From NCBI GenBank assembly GCA_963808455.1, contig CAWEHT010000446.1, positions 1 to 11,971 of the forward strand: 11,971 nucleotides of DNA. The letters are read 5' to 3'. This DNA is from CAWEHT01 sp963808455. Its GTDB lineage: Bacteria > Chloroflexota > Anaerolineae > CG2-30-64-16. This document shows positions 1-7,813 of this stretch, one piece after another. A program made the translations under genes and the position numbers. The notes under the pieces are model-generated. The model ran no database searches. It was not told where the DNA came from and saw only the letters and a list, made by a program, of their open reading frames with translations. Position 1 is the first letter of the stretch. Every line of letters begins with the position of its first letter.

Positions 1-402
1 GAGCGCCTCATGATCCCGCTGGGCGAGCGAGTGATCCATGTCGTGCGCCGCCGAATCGCACAGGGCCGAGTGTACGGTTACACCAAGCGCTACCTGCCGG
101 AAGCCATGTGCCCGTCGCTGGTGGACGAAGACCTGAGCCACCAATCGGTCCACCAACTGCTCGTAAATATGTCGATGCTGCCGCTGCTGCGCACCGAGTT
201 TCAGATAGAGGCGCACGCGCTGGACGAGGACGAGGCCGCATTGTTGGCCGTAACACCCGGCACACCGGCTATCGTTGTCACGCGCATGACATTCACAGCG
301 CCGCACCGCCCGGCAGTCTGGTACCGCGGCATCTTCCGAGACTGCTATGTTATCGACGTCCGGCTGGACGATGCGTCCGGGCAGGCGGCCGAAGCAGAGT
401 AA
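1..402 (+). CDS. hutC: GntR/HutC-family transcriptional regulator, C-terminal UTRA domain (5' end cut off)
   Basis: The reading frame is open from base 1, so the N-terminal GntR winged-helix DNA-binding domain lies outside the window; the ATG at 10 is internal. What remains (about 134 residues) looks like a UTRA ligand-binding domain: the RRIAQGRVYGYTKRYLPEA opening strand, then a DEDLSHQSVHQLL helix, then the IEAHALDEDEAALLAV segment and the PAIVVTRMTF and AVWYRGIFR strands typical of HutC/FarR regulators. In known hut operons HutC is a repressor relieved by urocanate. This gene ends 58 bases before the cyclodeaminase gene, on the same strand, so it is probably the first or an early gene of the hut operon and controls it. 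The effector is inferred from context, not from the sequence. The last residues (GQAAEAE) form a short polar tail. Confidence 0.85.
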   Translation, partial: ERLMIPLGERVIHVVRRRIAQGRVYGYTKRYLPEAMCPSLVDEDLSHQSVHQLLVNMSMLPLLRTEFQIEAHALDEDEAALLAVTPGTPAIVVTRMTFTAPHRPAVWYRGIFRDCYVIDVRLDDASGQAAEAE

Positions 403-460
403 CTGGCAGCCGCGACCAATACGGCGCTTTGCGGTGCTGGCCCTGAGGTGAGAAAAAGCG

Positions 461-1054
461 ATGGACCCTGTCAGTGCCTTTCGTCAGGTTCTTGACCCGT
501 ATGATAACTCGACCGGGGGAGGGAGCGCATCGGCACTTGCGGGTGCGATGGCGGCGGCCCTGGCCGCGATGGTGGCGCGCCTGAGCAGTGGCAGAGGCCA
601 GGCGGCACCGGGCGGTTCCTATCAGGAGTTGAGCGCCGCGGGTGAGACCCTCAGCCGTGAGCTCGCTGCCGGCGCCGGACTGGATGCAGAAGCATTCGCT
701 GCGATCAAGGCGGCCTACCGGCAGCCAAGGGAGAACGCCCCCCAGCGCTCCACGCGCACGGCTGCGATCCAGGCGGCGCTGCTCAACGCCGCCGAGGTAC
801 CGCTTGCGAATGCCGATCTGTGCGCACGTGCGCTGGAGCTGGTGCAACTGCTCGACGGGCGTGCCAACCCTAACGCCCTCTCTGATCTGCAGTGCGCCAG
901 TTTCCTGGCCAGCGCAGGCCTGGCCGGCTGCCTGGCCAACGTGGACATCAACCTCGCCGGAATCAAAGATCAGGCCAGGGTAGCCGCTCTGAGAACGCGT
1001 GCGGCGGCCTTACGAGCCCTGGTCCCGCACGACGTCACGATGGGGGCAGCGTGA
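461..1054 (+). CDS. fchA: Formimidoyltetrahydrofolate cyclodeaminase (FTCD C-terminal-domain family)
   Basis: This 197-residue protein matches the stand-alone cyclodeaminase family, which releases ammonia from 5-formimino-THF to give 5,10-methenyl-THF in the cytoplasm. Visible hallmarks are the glycine-rich start of the helical bundle (STGGGSASALAGAMAAALAA, about residues 17-36), the alanine-rich helices that follow, and the NPNALSDLQCAS motif with NVDINLAGIKD near residues 128-165, which corresponds to the NPN-SDxxVA-NVxIN pattern of the family. The length is normal for the single-domain enzyme (about 200). The ATG at 461 is preceded by a good ribosome-binding site, GAGGTGAG, at 446-453. The gene ends inside the start of the formimidoyltransferase gene (GTGA, 4-base overlap), so the two are probably translationally coupled. 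In animals the same two activities sit in one polypeptide with the transferase first; here they are two genes in the opposite order. Confidence 0.93.
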   Translation: MDPVSAFRQVLDPYDNSTGGGSASALAGAMAAALAAMVARLSSGRGQAAPGGSYQELSAAGETLSRELAAGAGLDAEAFAAIKAAYRQPRENAPQRSTRTAAIQAALLNAAEVPLANADLCARALELVQLLDGRANPNALSDLQCASFLASAGLAGCLANVDINLAGIKDQARVAALRTRAAALRALVPHDVTMGAA

Positions 1055-1950
1055 AGAGGGTACTCCTGTCTGAGCCCAATATCAGCGAAGGACGCGTGCT
1101 CAGCGTCGTCGAGCTAGTGGTAGACAAAGTGCGCGCCGTGCCCGGCGTGCGCCTAATCGACTACTCGTCTGATCCGGATCACAACCGCTCGGTTCTGACC
1201 TACCTCGGCGAGCCAGAGGCAGTTCTGGAGGCCAGCAAGGCCATGGTCGGGGAAGCATTTGCCTTGATCGACATGCGCAACCATCATGGCTCCCACCCGC
1301 GCCAGGGCGCGGTAGACGTTGTGCCCTTCATTCCAATTCGCGGGATAGAGACCGCAGAGGCGGTGGAGATTGCCCGGCGGTTCGGCCGCCACATTGGCGG
1401 CCTGGGTGTGCCAGTCTACTATTATGAGGATGCCGCGACCCGGCCGGAGCGCGCCAGCCTGCCGGCGATCCGGAAGGGCGAGTATGAGGCGCTGCCGGCA
1501 AAGATGCAGGATCCGGCCTGGGCGCCCGACGAAGGACCGCAGGTATTCAATGCGCGATCCGGCGCGCTGGTCACCGGAGCGCGCTTCTCTTTGATCGCCT
1601 TCAACGTCAACCTGCGCACCACCGACCTGTCGATTGCCGACCGCATCGCCAGGTCCGTGCGCCATATCAACGGCGGTTACCGCTACGTGCGCGCGCTCGG
1701 GGTGCCTCTGGCCGACAAAGGCATGGTGCAGGTCTCGATGAACCTGATCAACTACGCCAAGACCCCAATACCGCGCGTTCTCGAGACGATCAGGAGCGAG
1801 GCGCAGCGCTTCGGCGTCGCGATCGCAGGCACCGAATTCGTCGGACCGGTGCCTTTGGGCGCGATTGAAGAGGTCTGTAAGTTCTACCTTCAGGCGCATG
1901 ATTTCAACGTGGAGCAGATCATCGAGACGGCACTGCTCGACTGGCTGTAG
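1051..1950 (+). CDS. ftcD: Glutamate formimidoyltransferase
   Basis: The enzyme transfers the formimino group of N-formimino-L-glutamate to tetrahydrofolate, giving glutamate and 5-formimino-THF (EC 2.1.2.5). The 299-residue product aligns along its length with the transferase half of FTCD: LLSEPNISEGR at the N-terminus, DPDHNRSVLTYLG, then HHGSHPRQGAVDVVPFIPI with the likely catalytic His at residue 82, LPAIRKGEYEALPAKM, DPAWAPDEGP, GARFSLIAFNVNL, and VQVSMNLINY with GTEFVGPVPLGAI near the C-terminus. I chose the GTG at 1051 because it starts exactly at the family's N-terminus and overlaps the upstream stop codon as GTGA. The same frame is open further upstream, but that part is a shadow of the cyclodeaminase gene. 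The gene is intact, unlike the two that follow. Length is normal for the single-domain bacterial form. Confidence 0.95.
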   Translation: MKRVLLSEPNISEGRVLSVVELVVDKVRAVPGVRLIDYSSDPDHNRSVLTYLGEPEAVLEASKAMVGEAFALIDMRNHHGSHPRQGAVDVVPFIPIRGIETAEAVEIARRFGRHIGGLGVPVYYYEDAATRPERASLPAIRKGEYEALPAKMQDPAWAPDEGPQVFNARSGALVTGARFSLIAFNVNLRTTDLSIADRIARSVRHINGGYRYVRALGVPLADKGMVQVSMNLINYAKTPIPRVLETIRSEAQRFGVAIAGTEFVGPVPLGAIEEVCKFYLQAHDFNVEQIIETALLDWL

Positions 1951-1974
1951 GCTGCAACCCACCCGTACCTCAGC

Positions 1975-1984
1975 AAGGAGGTGA
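1975..1984 (+). promoter_or_regulatory. Strong Shine-Dalgarno sequence that sets the hutU start
   Basis: AAGGAGGTGA is a perfect ten-base match to the complement of the 16S rRNA 3' end, five bases (from GGAGG) before the ATG at 1987. It argues for ATG 1987 rather than the in-frame GTG at 1981, which lies inside the site itself. Confidence 0.8.
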
Positions 1985-1986
1985 CC

Positions 1987-3688
1987 ATGAAGAACGACAT
2001 CCTGTACTCTGTCAAGGCTCACCGCGGGCCAACCTTGCGCTGCAAAGGCTGGAAGCAAGAAGTCCTGTTGCGCATGCTCGAAAACAACATGGAAAATGCC
2101 GAACGGCCCGAGCGGCTGGTCATCTACGGCGGCATCGGCAAGTGCGCGCGCAACTGGGAGTCGTACTGGGCCATCGTCGATTCGCTGCTCAACCTGGAGA
2201 ATGACGAGACACTGGCAGTGCAATCGGGAATGCCGGTAGCGATCTTCAAGACTCATCGGCTCGCCCCGCGTGTCGTAATGGCCAACACCAACATCATGAA
2301 GGCGACATGGCCGATCTTCTATGACCTGCAAGACAAGAACCTGACCATGTTTGCGCAGTACACGGCGGGTCCCTGGGAGTATATTGGGACGCAGGGCGTG
2401 ATCCAGGGCACCTTCGAGACCCTTGCGGCGGTCGCCGACCAGCACTTCGGCGGCTCGCTGGCCGGGCGGATGCTCTTCACCGCCGGGCTGGGCGGCATGG
2501 GAGCCAACCAGCCGCGCGCGATGACGATGCACGGCGGTGTCTGTCTCGACGTGGATGCCAACCCTGAGATCATCGACCGGCGCATCCAGCGTAAATACCT
2601 TGACGTGAAGGCCAGCAACCTGGAAGAAGGCATTGCACTTGCCGAGCGCGCCAAAACCGAGGGACGCCCGCTGGCCATCGGATTGCACGGCAACGCCGCC
2701 GAGGTCTTCCCTCAGGCGTTGGCGCTCGGGTGGCGGCCTGACATCGTCACTGAGATGTGCCCATGCCACGACCCCCTTTCATACATCCCCAAAGGCTATA
2801 CGCCGCAGGGCGCGGAAGCGTATCGCAAGGCCGACCGTCTGGGCTACCTGGCTAGCGCGCGCGCATCTATGAAGCAGCAGCTCAAGGCTATGCTCGGATT
2901 CCAGGAGTGCGGCGTGCAAGTATTCGAATATGGCACGAGCATCCGCAAGGAATGCCGCGAACGTGGGCATGCCCGAGGAGGAGGCGATGCGCATCCCCGG
3001 CTTCGTGGCCGCCTACATCCGCCCGCTCTTTACCCTGGGGCGCGGCCCGTTCCGTTGGACATGCGTCTCGGGCGAAGCGAGCGACCTGGCGAAGCTGGAC
3101 GACGTCGTGCTCGACATGTTTCCTCACGACATGACCACGGTCAAATGGATCACCCTGGCGCGGCACGATTTGCCCATCGAGGCGCTGCCCGCGTGTGTGC
3201 TACTTGGGATTCGGAGAGCGCAAGGCATTCGGCCTGCGCGTCAACCAGATGGTCAGGAGCGGCGAGTTGGCGGGGCCGGTGGCTTTCTCGCGCGACAACC
3301 TCGACTCAGGTTCAATCGTTAACCCGACCTTTGAATCGGAGAAGATGAAGGACGGCGGCGACCTTATCTCGGACTGGCCGTATCTGAACGCGCTGCTCAA
3401 TACTGCGGGGATGGCCGATCTGGTGGCGATCCAGGCCAACTACTCGATGGGTGAGGCGGTTCATACCGGCGTTACGATGATCGTGGACGGCAGCGAGGAG
3501 GCCGACCTCCGCCTGGACGCCTGTCTGACGACCGATTCAGGAATCGGCGTGATCCGCCACGCGGAGGCCGGCTACGACGTGGCGCGCCAGGTGGCTGAGG
3601 GCAAGGGCCCGCTCACCAGCGACAGCATCAAGGTGCCGTTGTGGTGGAGCTCAACGGCGACGTTTGGCCCCGAAGAAGGGGTACATGA
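1987..3688 (+). CDS. hutU: Urocanate hydratase (urocanase), interrupted by three small frameshifts
   Basis: Urocanase adds water to urocanate to form 4-imidazolone-5-propionate, using tightly bound NAD+ (EC 4.2.1.49). The first frame (1987 to about 2950) carries VIYGGIGKCARNW, IGTQGVIQGTFETLAAVA, and the nucleotide-binding GLGGMG (residues 167-172), then TEMCPCHDPLSYIPKGY. The chain then moves to frame 2 (NAANVGMPEEEAMRIPGFVAAYIRPLF, PFRW) after one apparent extra G at 2949-2950. It moves to frame 3 (RVCYLGFGERKAFGLRVNQM, SRDNLDSGS, SDWPYLNALLNTAG, VIRHAEAGYDVA) after an apparent 2-base loss in the GCGTGTGT stretch at 3191-3199. A third shift, most simply one G lost from GGGG at 3678-3681, would end the protein at TGA 3686-3688, giving about 567 residues, normal for the family (about 550-560), with an ATGA overlap with hutI. 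The third position is the least certain. The residue before the GPFRW motif region is Thr where the Pseudomonas enzyme has Cys. Sequencing error is the likeliest cause of the shifts; a true pseudogene cannot be excluded. Confidence 0.88.
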
Positions 3689-4949
3689 TCGTCTGGGAGC
3701 GCACGCGTGGAGCTCTAAAACACGCGTCCGGGCCGACCTGCTGATCGCCAATGCCGCTCAGGTCCTGACCTGCGTGCCCGCCTCCGGGGACCTGGCCGGG
3801 CGGATGGGCCAGGCCTCGGTCGCCGTGGCCGGTGACCGGATCCTGGCGGTCGGGCCGGCGGGCGATGTGGCCAGCCAGGTTGACACAGCCGGGGCGCGCG
3901 TGATCGACGCCACAGGCAAGGTCGTTGCGCCCGGCTTCGTTGACAGCCATACACATCTGGTGTTCGGCGGCTCGCGCGTGCAGGAGTATGCAGCGCGCCT
4001 GACTCATAGCGTGGACGAAGTTGAGCGCATGGGTATCGCGACCGGGATCCAGGCCACGGTTGACGCAACTCGCGTCGCAGGGCATGACCCTCTTGTCGCC
4101 AGCGCCAGGCAACGGCTAGGCCGGATGCTCGCCAGCGGCACGACAACGGTAGAGAGCAAGAGCGGCTACGGGCTGACGGTCGAAGGCGAGATGGAGCTGC
4201 TGCAGATCAACCGTGAGCTGCAAGCCTGCCAGCCCATCGACGTGTTCAGCACCTTTCTCGGCGCGCACGATTTTCCGCGCGATGTGCCGCGAGATCGCTA
4301 CATTGCGCTGCTGATCAACGAGATGATCCCGGTCGTCGCAGAGGGGGGGCTGGCCGAGTTCTGTGACGTGTATTGCGACGAAGGTTACTACACAGTCGCC
4401 GAGGCGCGAATCATCCTGGAAGCCGGGCGCAAGGCGGGTCTGCGCCCGAAGATCCACACCGATGCCTACTCGTCGATCGGCGGTGCTGCGCTGGCTGCGG
4501 AGTTGCCCGTCGTCTCCGCCGACCACCTCAACCACGCCGGCCGGGGAGATTTCCGGCGGATGGCCGCGGTGGGCGTTACCGGCGTTGTGATGCCTGCTCT
4601 GGATTGGGCTGTGGCGCACACGCGGCCCTTTGATGCACGCGCCATGATGGCGGAGGGCCTGCGCCTGGCGCTGGCAACTGACCTGTGTCCGGGTTGCTGG
4701 GCCGAATCGCTCCAGTTTGTGATGCAACTGGCCTGCCGTCTCTATCGGTTTGCGCCGGATGAGGCACTCTACGCGGCGACGGCCGGCGGTGCAGCGGCCC
4801 TCGGCCTGACCGACCGAGGCACGCTTGCGCCCGGCCGGCTTGCGGATCTGCAAATCTGGGATCTGCGGACTTTCGAGGATGTAATCTATCGATTGGGCAA
4901 CAATGCCGTACAGACGGTCATAAAGCGCGGCAAGGTCTGCCAGCTCTGA
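3685..4949 (+). CDS. hutI: Imidazolonepropionase, with one probable 1-base deletion near its start
   Basis: This amidohydrolase opens the imidazolone ring to give N-formimino-L-glutamate (EC 3.5.2.7). Frame 3 carries the family motifs: ADLLIANAAQVLTCV and KVVAPGFVDSHTHLVFGGSR with the metal-binding HxH (codons 3948 and 3954), SGTTTVESKSGYGL, STFLGAHDFP, PKIHTDAYSSIGG (metal His, codon 4455), VSADHLNHAG (His, codon 4524) and LATDLCPGCW (metal Asp, codon 4680). No good start codon exists in frame 3 near the expected N-terminus. ATG 3685, after a GAAGAAGGGG ribosome-binding site, starts MIVWERTRGAL in frame 1, and one A missing from AAAA at 3717-3720 would join it to KTRVRADLLIANA, giving 421 residues, the usual length. 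Start codon and shift are therefore inferred. In the Bacillus enzyme the metal His is followed by A-D-E, with the Glu contacting substrate; here it is T-D-A. The usual NPG after the Asp is CPG. This looks like a divergent HutI subfamily. It is the last gene of the operon. Confidence 0.88.
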
Positions 4950-5088
4950 TGCGGCATTCTTCCACCGTGCCCGGATCATTGCGCTGGTAAATCGCGGTGA
5001 TGGCCAGCGGAACGTAGCTGCCGGCCAGGGCACGTCGGGCGATCAATCGGACCAGCGCGCCGAAGAGCGTGCGCAACCGCGGTGTTTG
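4918..5088 (-). pseudogene. Coding-like fragment, unidentified (possible gene remnant)
   Basis: An open frame of 56 codons on the - strand between a TAG (5089-5091) and a TGA (4918-4920), with no convincing start codon. It reads like a real protein: a hydrophobic stretch LFGALVRLIARRALAG followed by SYVPLAITAIYQRNDPG and TVEECR, with most codons ending in G or C, as in the intact genes here. The final third overlaps the 3' end of hutI in antisense and may be meaningless. I do not recognise the family. It may be the remains of a gene of which only this piece survives, or a gene broken by further sequence errors. Confidence 0.3.
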
Positions 5089-5109
5089 CTAGACCGCTGG
5101 AGACTTAAA

Positions 5110-5151
5110 CACAAATGCCGGGGCTTTGAAAAGCGTTCCCCGGCATTTGTG
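5110..5151. terminator. Perfect 14-bp-stem hairpin, possible bidirectional terminator
   Basis: CACAAATGCCGGGG (5110-5123) is exactly repeated in inverse as CCCCGGCATTTGTG (5138-5151) around a 14-base loop. It lies 160 bases past hutI on the + strand and about 120 bases past the - strand fragment at 5270-5488, so it could end either transcript. Neither side has a true run of T. The - strand exit (TTTGTGTTTAAG) is somewhat richer in T than the + strand exit (GCGCAAAGG), so termination may be weak or the hairpin may instead stabilise mRNA ends. Confidence 0.5.
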
Positions 5152-5269
5152 CGCAAAGGAGGAGGAAGAATCTGACCGTGACTATAGCACATCATACATG
5201 GGCGCGGAAGCGTAGAATCTGCTGATTTTGCTGCCGCACTCTCGTGTGGAAAACTACGTATTCCCGCCT

Positions 5270-5488
5270 TCAACTACCGGCGAGGACGGCCTGCGTTCCG
5301 CGCAGCACAACGCGCGCGAAATCATGGAACGTGGTGCCATCTGGTGCGGTCTCGGTGCTGAAAAACTTCATGTGAACTACACGGCCGATTTGCGGCTTGC
5401 CGGTAGCGGCGTTGACAATATCATAGATCGGCGTGCAGGCGTGGACCGCGGCCGGGTCGAGTGGTAGCTGAAAAGGAGAATGCCGGAT
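5270..5488 (-). pseudogene. Coding-like fragment, unidentified (probable gene remnant)
   Basis: A 72-codon open frame on the - strand, closed by TGA at 5270-5272 and bounded upstream by TAA at 5489-5491. It has no good start codon near the upstream end. The translation is strongly protein-like over most of its length: LDPAAVHACTPIYDIVNAAT, then GKPQIGRVVHMKFF, then STETAPDGTTFHDFARVVL and RGTQAVLAGS, with roughly 70% G or C at the third codon position and few rare codons. The frame in the other direction (+ strand 5228-5467) is much less protein-like. I cannot name a family. The fragment may be the truncated tail of a lost gene or part of a gene split by sequence errors like those seen elsewhere in the window. 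It could also be a short gene starting at the internal ATG (MKFFST). Confidence 0.4.
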
Positions 5489-5535
5489 TTACTTTCGCTG
5501 GATGCATTCTAGCGGCCCTGGATTAGAAACACGTG

Positions 5536-5552
5536 AGTTCAAGATGCGAACT
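5536..5552. repeat. Inverted repeat touching the hydantoinase -35 box (possible operator)
   Basis: AGTTC (5536-5540) and GAACT (5548-5552) form a perfect 5-bp inverted repeat around a 7-base spacer. Its right end shares one base with the -35 element of the promoter for the gene at 5625. The position suits a transcription factor, but short repeats of this kind also arise by chance. Confidence 0.35.
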
Positions 5553-5580
5553 TGACGCCTGGCCCGGATAGACCTATAGT
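5552..5580 (+). promoter_or_regulatory. Sigma-70-type promoter for the hydantoinase gene
   Basis: TTGACG (5552-5557) and TATAGT (5575-5580) are separated by exactly 17 bases. This is a near-consensus -35/-10 pair 44 bases before the ATG at 5625, so the leader would be about 38 bases. It indicates that the hydantoinase gene is transcribed separately from the hut operon. Confidence 0.7.
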
Positions 5581-5624
5581 CCAGTCCCGTTGACTCTTCA
5601 CCTCGAACAGGTAGGCTCGCAACT

Positions 5625-7813
5625 ATGGAAATTGCCCTGGGGATTGATACGGGCGGCACCTACACGGATGCCGTCCTCGTCGAGCACAATACCGGACAGG
5701 TATTGGCAAGCGCCAAGGCGCTAACCACCCGCCACGACCTGGCCATCGGCATTCGCGAGGCCATTGCAGCGGTTTTTGCCTGCCGGGATGGGTTTCCTGG
5801 CCGTCTCTCGCCTGCCGATGTGGTGTTGGTCGGCCTCTCTACTACGCTGGCGACCAATGCGATGGTGGAAGGCCAGGGTGGCCCGGTGTGTTTGTTGCTG
5901 ATTGGTTACGACCCCGAGCTGATGGTGCACTACGACTTCCAGCGCGAGCTGGGGACGACCGACTTTGTCTACGTAGCCGGTGGGCACAATGGCGCAGGTG
6001 AGGAAACGGCTCCGCTCGATGAGGATGCGATCCGGGCCGCTGTGTTGGCCCGCCACGACATGGTGGAGGCGTTTGCCGTCTCGGGTTACTTCAGCGTGCG
6101 GAATCCGGAGCATGAGCTGCGGGCACGGGCGCTGATTTCCGATCTCGCCGGCCTGCCAGTGACGTGTGGCCACGAGCTCAGCAGCCGCCTGAACGCGGTG
6201 CGAAGGGCGACCACTGCGGCGCTCAACGCCAGGCTCATCGCGCCGCTGCGCGAGCTGATCGGGACGGTGCGCCGCACTCTCGACGAGCAAGGCATGCGTG
6301 CGCCGCTGATGGTGGTCAAGGGCGACGGGTCGTTGGTGAGGTCAGAGTGGGCAATGCTCAGGCCCATCGAGACGATCCTGTCCGGCCCCGCGGCCAGTGT
6401 CGTGGGCGCCTGGCACCTGGCGGGCCGGCGCGATGCCTGGGTTGTCGATGTCGGTGGAACAACGACGGATATCGCTGCACTGCGCGACGGGTGGCCAACT
6501 TTGAACGCCGAGGGCGCCCGCGTGGGTGGCTGGCGCACCATGGTGCAGGCGATCGACGTGTACACTACGGGCTTGGGCGGTGACAGCCACGTAAGGCTGG
6601 ATGAGGACGGCCGGCTCAACATCGGGCCCCGCCGGGTGGTCCCGCTAAGCTGGCTCGGGGCATCGCATCCAGAGGCCTCCGCCGAGCTCTGCCGTCAGGC
6701 AGACGACCCGGACGTTTCGCTTCAGGATCCCGCCGAGTTTGTGATGACCTGGCGTCCGCCGGCGAGCCGGCTCACGGATGATGAGCAAGAAATGCTGCGC
6801 CAGCTGGCCGCTGGCCCGCGCTCGATGGCCAGGCTGGTGAATGGGGCCAGGCGCACGCGTTCTGTCCGCTCACGGGTTGATGACCTGGCCGGGCGCGGGC
6901 TTCTGCAGCGGTCCGCATTCACGCCGACCGATGCCTTGCACGTTCTGGGGCGTTTTGTCCCGTGGGATGAGGCCGCGGCCCGACTGGGTGCCCGGCTGCT
7001 TGCTCGCAGGGTGGGGCTCAGCGCCGAGGAGTTCTCGGAGTGCGTCGTGGCAGCGCTGGCCGACCGGGTTGCGGCGGCCCTCGTCGGCAAGGTGCTCGAA
7101 GACGAGACCGGCCGCCCGTGCGCCTGGCAACAGGAGCCACTGGCAGCCGAATTCCTGGCCCGTGCGATGCGCCGGGACGACGAGCGGGGCGCTACCCTAC
7201 CGGCCTTATCGGGAGGCAAGGAACTGAATCCACGGCTCCTGCCGAACCGTCAGGAAGCAGCGATCGGCCCTGATCCTTCCTGGCAGACGGACGGGTCCCG
7301 GACCTCGCCCCTCGAGACCTCTGCGCCCGGGGATCAAGGGCAGGACCTGGCCTGTGCTCTGACGCTACGCCGCCCGATCGTCGCCATCGGTGCTCCGGTG
7401 GCGGCGTATATGCCACGGGTAGCCGAACAGCTCCACACTGAGCTGATCATCCCTCCGCATGCCGAGGTAGCCAATGCCGTAGGGGCCGTGGCAGGCGGTG
7501 TGATCCAGCGTGTCCAGGTGCTCGTCAGCCACCTATCGGGTGGCTCCGACGCTCTCCGTCTCTTCTTGCCCGACGGTTGCCACGACTTTCTGGACCTCGA
7601 AGAGGCGGTGGCGTATGCGCGACAGGTCATGGTGCCTTATGCCGAGAACCTGGCCAGGCAGGCGGGCGCCGAATACGTCGAGGTGCAGGTCAAGCGGGAA
7701 GACCATTGGACACGGATCAACGGCCTGGGGGGCGGCCGTCTCTATCTTGACACCGACCTGGTCTTCACCGCAGCAGGCCGGCCTGCCGCGGTGCGTGAGG
7801 TCTGTGCGGAGGA

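Larger units (their letters stand above)
4950..5624. other. 675-base gap between the hut operon and the hydantoinase gene
   Basis: No intact gene is visible here. The gap holds two protein-like but start-less fragments on the - strand (4918-5088 and 5270-5488), a perfect hairpin (5110-5151), and close to its right end an inverted repeat and promoter that serve the downstream hydantoinase gene. A + strand open frame at 5228-5467 has no recognisable features and appears to be the shadow of the - strand fragment. The mix suggests an area of gene decay or rearrangement. Confidence 0.7.

Noticed and set aside
403..460. A HutC operator between the regulator and the cyclodeaminase gene
   Set aside because: No inverted repeat like known HutC/GntR sites could be seen in the 58 bases; the operator probably lies upstream of the window.
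1153..2769. A long - strand open frame (538 codons) opposite ftcD and hutU
   Set aside because: It is antisense to two conserved enzymes, lacks recognisable motifs, and is explained by high GC content and codon bias of the + strand genes.
2945..3200. Programmed ribosomal frameshifting in hutU, lepA or the Crp/Fnr gene
   Set aside because: There are no slippery heptamers with following structures, the shifts go in different directions, and none of these families is known to use recoding.
3195..4949. A fused urocanase-imidazolonepropionase protein in one 584-codon frame
   Set aside because: The frame contains only the last part of urocanase joined to imidazolonepropionase and results from nearby indels. 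Repairing one base each gives two normal-length proteins with an ATGA overlap.
4116..5033. A - strand open frame of 305 codons over the hutI end and gap
   Set aside because: Almost all of it is antisense to hutI. The protein-like signal in the gap lies in another frame and is listed separately as the fragment at 4918-5088.
5190..5215. A second promoter with TATAGT/CATACA elements in the gap
   Set aside because: No adequate -35 box at the right distance on either strand.
5228..5467. A 79-codon + strand gene in the gap
   Set aside because: No family features and no good ribosome-binding site; the opposite strand has the better coding signal.
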